Below are positions 60,201 through 64,000 of a DNA stretch of 64,000 nucleotides, piece by piece (the stretch's first letter is position 1; every line of letters starts with the position of its first letter). A program made the translations under genes and the position numbers. The notes under the pieces are model-generated. The model saw nothing but the letters and a program-made list of their open reading frames with translations, was not told where the DNA came from and ran no database searches. This DNA is from Lewinellaceae bacterium (GTDB lineage: Bacteria > Bacteroidota > Bacteroidia > Chitinophagales > Saprospiraceae). The DNA lies in NCBI GenBank assembly GCA_020636435.1, contig JACJXX010000001.1, positions 2,373,001 to 2,437,000 of the forward strand, written 5' to 3'.

Positions 60201-60434
60201 CCCAACCCGGCGAAGGACTTCGTCGCCTTTACCTGGGATGTCGCCTCTACCGAAACCTTTGCCGACTTATCTGTCTTCAACCCCAACGGCGTACTGGTGT
60301 GGCAGGCCAGGCTCAGTAATGCTGAGCCAAATGCCGTTTGGAATACTCAGAGCCTGCCTTCCGGCCTGTATTTCTATCGCCTCAGCCCCGTGGACGGTTC
60401 GCCGGAAAGCGGGAAAATAATCATTCAGAAATAA
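57195..60434 (+). CDS. Secreted M43 (pappalysin-type) metallopeptidase with type IX sorting domain; frameshifted
   Basis: The conserved part reads from about 57250 (GGDYEIPVIVHIMHNN). The zinc site is HEAGHYLSLLHVWG, the H-E-x-x-H-x-x-x-x-x-H form of metzincins, and the Met-turn is ENYMSYTFACHDRF. Disulfide-type cysteines (CVTNCHSQSECLTLGDRVCD) fit the family. Residues about 310-760 carry beta-helix-like strands, and about 800-960 a helical stretch. The end is a type IX sorting domain (ARPNPAKDFVAFTW, SGLYFYRLS). No proper start exists in this frame; the signal peptide lies in the overlapping frame at 57032. A one-base change in the G-run at 57239-57249 would join them. Secreted protein degradation is the likely role. 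Confidence 0.82.
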   Translation: MSHLNKITNKILNIKGGGDYEIPVIVHIMHNNGPENISDSQVIQAISQANDQFAGLEGGFNTNIKFRLAGIDPNGNCTNGIIRVQTPNPDVNRTDPASDAGLKNLSRWPADKYLNIWIVRCILPDSDCSDDVRVGGYAYLPVASADVDGIVIDYRDMGYTGAASGSNRNVLAHEAGHYLSLLHVWGAERAPDLCVTNCHSQSECLTLGDRVCDTNPGKGAIYSNNCEPTYNSCEGCPDWDPSLPYPKENYMSYTFACHDRFTEGQAERMHFALENYRSNLWSYDNRACTGLFAISGSQSIYADETWTTTNLYNNGDITITGDLYIEPGATLTVGTNVTVRFCGNGKLMVKPDATLVLYGTLTTSCGKPWKGVEVWGDNSQSQYLNGGTRAQGRLIGKPGSRIENAETGVQLWGPELTQAGGQINCNGTEFENNRIAVDFAPYKNFWPFSYPPGEQGKPRNYFGILLECTFSTNNQYSNPEPFYAFVRMERVESVQISGCTFKNSQSPAGASSIRDYGYGIFAMDAGFKVTAVCANSVSPCEDYNISYFTGLGYGIFTANTLLSRPFTVQQAEFENCFIGLYDKGVSAGTILFNTFKLGNVPDPALADDQIGLLFESGISGFTFEENKFIYAPGNFSSTIGTLSKTLGRFNNVVRRNLYGGLVYGNVANGQNADFAPPPRGLHYICNINLGVTDFDFLIADTPAPSDIIRRAQGLVVSTDPLDYAPAGNRFSYAPGLTGSDFTNAGGLTIEYYFDPMGANEEPMDISSAFEPIPSFTENDCAINYCAPPCKSPEEIELEKELYHEKKGEYQTALEEYDEAVSSGDPELAAEKAAEAGYYRRKMDEHAYMVTAHLLYDTLQFDQDSLYAWIGNLDSYEADLWLAGEYLAKGETARAFLVLDNAPSRFSLTEEETDDLNDIRDIFTILAEEAVHKLEADAIEDLEAIAETAGIYAPAKAQNILALHGRHYPPVYYLEGEEAGFRSQHSQLETIALAESLKTLAARPNPAKDFVAFTWDVASTETFADLSVFNPNGVLVWQARLSNAEPNAVWNTQSLPSGLYFYRLSPVDGSPESGKIIIQK

Positions 60435-60449
60435 GATCGCTTCACCATA

Positions 60450-60480
60450 CCCTTGCCGGAGGCACTGCCTTCGGCAAGGG
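60450..60480 (+). terminator. Hairpin after the M43 peptidase gene
   Basis: cccttgccg (60450-60458) and cggcaaggg (60472-60480) form a perfect 9-bp stem with a 13-base loop, 16 bp after the stop and just before the next plus-strand gene. Confidence 0.55.
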
Positions 60481-60498
60481 CTAACCTATTTTCACCCT

Positions 60499-62034
60499 AT
60501 GCGTTTTTTTCATTTCTTCTTATTCACTTTTTTCAGCTTTTCCTTCCTCTTCGGACAAGCGGGTTTTATAAAGACGTACGAATTTGAAGGTGCCGCCGGC
60601 TGCGCCTTTCACAATATCATTTCCAAACAAGACACCCTGATCATTTTGGGTACCAGGCGAGTGGATTCCCTGGATCAATGGGGCATTCTTTTTGCTAAAG
60701 TGGATACTTTTGGAAATATTCTTGCCCACAGGGTTTATACAGATAGCCTGGGAGACTTTATGGCGTTGGCACCCAATTACAGCATCATCCGTACGGAAGA
60801 CAATGGGTATTTAATAACCGGAATATTTCTATACCGAGAATCGGGTTTTCTATTAAAGGTTGATGTCAATGGCAATGTGGAATTTGTCAAAGAATTTCCC
60901 GATTCTACCGTCTTGACCATCGACCAAAGAAAAGTATTGGAAGTTCCTGGTGGCTATCTGGTGGCTGGCTCCAAACAAAAACCGGATTATGCAAAAGATA
61001 TATTTGTGATGAAAACCGACAAGCAGGGGAACAAGCTATGGGAGAGGTCGTATGGAGAACCTAATATCGACGAAATAACCGGCAGCTTTCTCCAAATAGA
61101 CGAAAACACTTTTATTTTAGGCGCTGGAAAAAGCGGCAAGCGAAATAGCGCAGCCCCACTGGAAGAAGTATGGGGGAAAAGCAAGATTTTTGCCATCGAC
61201 AGCCTGGGAAACCTAAAATGGGAGTGGGAAGCTCCAACCATAAACGACGCATTAGGCACGATAGGCCTGCACCACCTGGATGATGGTAGCTGGGTATACT
61301 CCAGCCGGACTTTCGAGATCACCAACCCCAACGACCCTTCCGGCTGGATAAGCCGGGGCAGGATCATAAAGCGGGACAGCAATTTCAACATTGTCTGGGA
61401 GAAGACACTTGGCCTGCCTAGCAGTTTCCTAAATGCTTTTACCGAGTTGGCGCCGATCTCCGACGGCGGTTGGGTGGCAGTAGGTCAAATGACAGAACCC
61501 ATCATTGGCGAAACGAACTCCCAATCCGCCTGGATGTACAAGGTTTCCAGTACGGGTGAAAGTCTCTGGGAACGACTCGACACCGTACTCTGGCATCCGT
61601 TAACGGGTTCGGTCAATTACGCCGGAGGGGTAACGGTACTGCCGAGCGGCTCCATTGTTGCCTGTGGTAAAAACAACCAGTACCTGCCTACCGCAAGGTC
61701 ATCCGGCTGGCTGATAAAGGTGGATGAGCGGGGCTGCATCGAGCCGGGGTGCAACCCGGTGAGCACCGCAGTGCGGGCGCCTGAGCGGAGGGAGTGGAAA
61801 GTGTATCCCAACCCGGCGGTTGATGTCCTGAATGTTGAATTGGAAGGGGGCCAGCCTGCGGATGTAGAGCTCATCGACAGTTTTGGGAAGGTAGTTCTGA
61901 AAAAGGCGGGGTTGTCCGGTTTGACCACGCTGGATATTTCCCGCTTGCCTGCGGGCAGTTATTTTGTCCGGTTGATATGCGAGGGGCAGGTGTGGGTAGA
62001 GAAAATGATAAAAACGGGAACATTTCAGTACTAA
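60499..62034 (+). CDS. Secreted beta-propeller-like protein with type IX sorting domain
   Basis: 511 residues. MRFFHFFLFTFFSFSFLFGQ is a signal peptide. The body has repeated blades of the form LVAGSKQKPDYAKDIFVMKT, QGNKLWERSYGEPNIDEITG and GGWVAVGQMTEPIIGETNSQ, as in bacterial propeller proteins that list D-x-x-G-N-x-x-W-x-x-x-Y. The last 80 residues are a type IX sorting domain (WKVYPNPAVDVLNVELEGGQ, SYFVRLICEGQVWVEKM). It follows the M43 peptidase by 64 bp on the same strand and could be co-expressed. It is probably a surface binding protein. Confidence 0.75.
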   Translation: MRFFHFFLFTFFSFSFLFGQAGFIKTYEFEGAAGCAFHNIISKQDTLIILGTRRVDSLDQWGILFAKVDTFGNILAHRVYTDSLGDFMALAPNYSIIRTEDNGYLITGIFLYRESGFLLKVDVNGNVEFVKEFPDSTVLTIDQRKVLEVPGGYLVAGSKQKPDYAKDIFVMKTDKQGNKLWERSYGEPNIDEITGSFLQIDENTFILGAGKSGKRNSAAPLEEVWGKSKIFAIDSLGNLKWEWEAPTINDALGTIGLHHLDDGSWVYSSRTFEITNPNDPSGWISRGRIIKRDSNFNIVWEKTLGLPSSFLNAFTELAPISDGGWVAVGQMTEPIIGETNSQSAWMYKVSSTGESLWERLDTVLWHPLTGSVNYAGGVTVLPSGSIVACGKNNQYLPTARSSGWLIKVDERGCIEPGCNPVSTAVRAPERREWKVYPNPAVDVLNVELEGGQPADVELIDSFGKVVLKKAGLSGLTTLDISRLPAGSYFVRLICEGQVWVEKMIKTGTFQY

Positions 62035-62106
62035 TTAGTTCAAACAAATTAATTCACTTTAAACTAAATAGGTTTATGTTTTGAGGTTTTTGTCTTATCT
62101 TCCAGG

Positions 62107-62973
62107 ATGAAATCCAAAAAGGAGGCGAATAAGTACGACAAAATCTTAAAGGAAAATCTGGAAGCGCTCTTTCTACCGTTTCTGGAGCAGTTACTGGGCA
62201 TTCGCATCGTATCAGCCGAACGCCTGCCGGCAAAACTGCAAACCACCCTGGAACGGGAAGCTGATTTTGTCTGCAAAATCATCAACGAAGAGGGTAAAGA
62301 AGGTATTCTCCACCTTGAATTTGAATCCGAAGCGAGGCCAGTTATGATATATCGACAGTCTGAATATCATGGGATATTGCTAAAGAAATACCAGCTTCCA
62401 ATCTATCATGTAGTGGTATACCTGGGTGAACGAAGGCCAAATATTCCTACTCAACTAAAGAAGGAAGAAATATTCACTGGCTTTGAGTTAATCGACCTGG
62501 GACGGTTGGACTACCAGCAAATGCTCAGTAGCCAGATTCCGGAGGCAGTAGTGTTGGCTATTCTTGCAGATTTCAAAGGCCAACCACCTGAAGAAGCTAT
62601 ACGTTCTATTTTAGAGCGCTTCCGGCAGGTGGCAAGAGGGAAACTCTCTCTGCAGAAGTACATTCGGCAATTGAATGTCTTGTCAGGTTTACGTAAATTG
62701 CATGAGTTAACAATCAAAACTATCGAGGATATGCCAATTACTTATGATGTCAGAACGGACTTCCTTTATAAGAAAGGCAAAGCAGAAGGTAAAGCAGAAG
62801 GCAAAGTAGAAGGCTTGGAGGAAGGCATGGAGCAGAAGGCACGCATCGTCGTTGCCCGTGGCCATGAAATAGGCATGACACCCCAAGAGATTGCCGGCCT
62901 GGCGGACATGCCGGTCGAATGGGTAAAAGCCGTCATCCGGGAAATAGAGGCGGAACGGAAAGCTGAAGATTAA
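62107..62973 (+). CDS. Rpn/PD-(D/E)XK transposase-like nuclease, intact copy
   Basis: 288 residues, starting MKSKKEANKYDKILKENLEA. The nuclease core is as in the split copy at 49316: Asp in EADFVCKII, acidic residues in ILHLEFESEAR, then EYHGILLKKYQLPIYHVVVY. The tail has GKAEGKAEGKVEG repeats, fewer than in the other copy, and a helical C-terminus (GMTPQEIAGLADMPVEW). Rpn-type proteins cut DNA and can promote recombination, and this group is common as multi-copy genes in Bacteroidota. Start and end are clear by comparison with the paralogue. It is followed by a strong hairpin. Confidence 0.82.
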   Translation: MKSKKEANKYDKILKENLEALFLPFLEQLLGIRIVSAERLPAKLQTTLEREADFVCKIINEEGKEGILHLEFESEARPVMIYRQSEYHGILLKKYQLPIYHVVVYLGERRPNIPTQLKKEEIFTGFELIDLGRLDYQQMLSSQIPEAVVLAILADFKGQPPEEAIRSILERFRQVARGKLSLQKYIRQLNVLSGLRKLHELTIKTIEDMPITYDVRTDFLYKKGKAEGKAEGKVEGLEEGMEQKARIVVARGHEIGMTPQEIAGLADMPVEWVKAVIREIEAERKAED

Positions 62974-63012
62974 GTCGCCCCTGGTTGACAGCATATTTTT
63001 TATGCAACAGGC

Positions 63013-63064
63013 AGACTTGACAAGTTTTACACCGGGATTGCCCTGGAATAAACTTGTCAAGTCT
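63013..63064. terminator. Bidirectional hairpin between convergent genes
   Basis: agacttgacaagttt (63013-63027) and aaacttgtcaagtct (63050-63064) form a perfect 15-bp stem around a 22-base loop, between the Rpn gene and the convergent DUF2807 gene. Confidence 0.75.
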
Positions 63065-63068
63065 ATAC

Positions 63069-64000
63069 TTATTCCTCCACACTGACCTGGCTCGACTCCT
63101 CCACCTGCTTCGCAAGTTTCGCCACGGCCCCCAATTTCACTTTACTGGTTCCGGAAGCGCTGATATCGGCTTCCGAAACCTCGGCTTTCTCCGCATCCAG
63201 TTTGGCATTTCCCGAAAGGGCCGCCCTCAGGAAAGCAAAACTGCCGCGCAAGTCTACTTTGTTATCCCCTTCTTGTATCAGGATGAGTGAGTCGATGGCA
63301 ACATCGGCTTTGAGTTCCTGTTTGCCGCTGAGGGTGAGTTGCATCGTTCCTCCGTTGAAGCCTTCCAGGCGAATGTCGTCGGTGGATCCCGCTTCCAGCT
63401 GTTTCAACTCGGGCATGATGATGGTAAGCCGCACGGGTGAGGAAGTGCGCTGCAAGCCGGAAGAAACCATCAGACGGCCGTCCCGCTCTGCCATTTCCAC
63501 CTTTTTCACCAACGTAGAACTGCCGGACAACTGCACGGAGTATTCATCCCCCCTTTCGATGTTCACTTTGATCGGGCCTTCAATGCTGACCTTGTTAAAA
63601 TTCTCAAAGGACAAGCCCTGCTCGCTATCGCCGGCGCAACCTTTGCAAATCAGCCCTTCCTCCGTCATGGTCCAGACCTGGTTGGGGTTATGGTAAAGGA
63701 GTACGTCGTCGTCCGCCTTATCTATATCCTGCACATAGCGGCTTACATTGCCATCGATGAAGATCGACTTCCCAACCGGTACTTTCAGGCGCAGCTTCAC
63801 TTCCTGAGCACGCCATTTTTCACCTTTGGGAATGATGAAATAAGCCGGAAGCGTCAATTGGCTTTCTTTTCGTTCCACCGGGTAATCAATAGCCCCGGCC
63901 AGGTTTTTTGCGGCGTTAAAAGACTGGCCACGCGCTTTGTATTCCTCCGCAAGCTCAAATACCTGCCCCTCCGCTTTTTCGATGTAGAGGTTGATCTCTT
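63069..64000 (-). CDS. PspC/DUF2807 envelope-stress protein, C-terminal part (runs off the right edge)
   Basis: The minus-strand frame is open from 64000 to the stop at 63069, giving the last 310 or so residues. The upstream part (EINLYIEKAEGQVFELAEEY, KWRAQEVKLRLKVPVGKSIF) resembles the C-terminal region of Bacteroidota PspC-type proteins. Residues from FENFNKVSIEGPIKVNIERG to the end have the repeated beta pattern of a DUF2807 (GIN) adhesin-like domain (IIMPELKQLEAGSTDDIRLE, LSGNAKLDAEKAEVSEADIS). The N-terminal PspC membrane part lies outside the window. Such proteins link an anti-sigma or membrane-stress domain to a periplasmic beta-solenoid. Function is inference. Confidence 0.65.
   Translation of the reverse strand, partial: EINLYIEKAEGQVFELAEEYKARGQSFNAAKNLAGAIDYPVERKESQLTLPAYFIIPKGEKWRAQEVKLRLKVPVGKSIFIDGNVSRYVQDIDKADDDVLLYHNPNQVWTMTEEGLICKGCAGDSEQGLSFENFNKVSIEGPIKVNIERGDEYSVQLSGSSTLVKKVEMAERDGRLMVSSGLQRTSSPVRLTIIMPELKQLEAGSTDDIRLEGFNGGTMQLTLSGKQELKADVAIDSLILIQEGDNKVDLRGSFAFLRAALSGNAKLDAEKAEVSEADISASGTSKVKLGAVAKLAKQVEESSQVSVEE

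Overview
The window reads as a chromosomal segment of a Bacteroidota bacterium, most likely of the Saprospiraceae (Lewinella/Phaeodactylibacter-like). The evidence is a full-length SprA (type IX secretion translocon), four proteins with C-terminal type IX sorting domains, a cluster of secreted and outer-membrane proteins, promoters of the TTG-N19/20-TAnnTTTG type, few Shine-Dalgarno sequences, and moderately high GC with AT-rich intergenic gaps. The species assignment is inference.

Layout. 1-2900 is an accessory zone: the N-terminus of a type I restriction HsdR running off the left edge, a 300-bp nested inverted repeat, a tandem duplication of a small unknown gene, and a 5'-truncated methyltransferase. 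3.0-7.4 kb holds a glucosaminidase-like protein, an SH3 protein, dprA and an alkaline-phosphatase-family protein. 7.4-15.8 kb is sprA downstream of ruvA, separated by a small mobile element. 16.1-19.4 kb has two adjacent POT peptide transporters. 19.6-24.6 kb has two type IX substrates. 25.0-29.2 kb is a three-gene PpiC/SurA-type chaperone operon. 29.4-34.6 kb has a DnaE2-like polymerase and a DinB-like polymerase, both on the minus strand with an outer-membrane-protein gene between them. 34.8-35.9 kb is a GNAT/HTH pair resembling a toxin-antitoxin operon. 35.9-44.2 kb carries metabolism and envelope genes (GT-C membrane protein, DASS transporter, HAD phosphatase, GlpX, GT2, CysQ, GalE). 44.5-49.2 kb has a lipoprotein, a long octanucleotide repeat and an M1 peptidase. 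49.3-50.3 kb is an Rpn-type nuclease gene split by a mobile element. 50.4-54.5 kb has polyprenyl glycosyltransferase and GT-C-like membrane proteins. 55.6-56.3 kb is a VapBC module. 57.0-62.0 kb has two more type IX substrates, one frameshifted. 62.1-63.0 kb is the intact Rpn paralogue. The right edge cuts a PspC/DUF2807 protein.

The strongest new signals are: (i) a small non-coding transposable element (about 113-125 bp) present twice, each copy with 24-bp terminal inverted repeats and a perfect 8-bp target duplication; one copy splits the Rpn gene, and removing it with one target copy restores an exact 296-codon frame; (ii) four enzyme-family proteins whose usual catalytic or metal-binding residues are replaced (glucosaminidase, alkaline phosphatase, GlpX, DinB); (iii) the duplicated 75/76-residue genes whose C-terminal halves differ only by synonymous changes; (iv) the 300-bp nested palindrome with TTAA ends. 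No rRNA, tRNA or CRISPR array was recognised.
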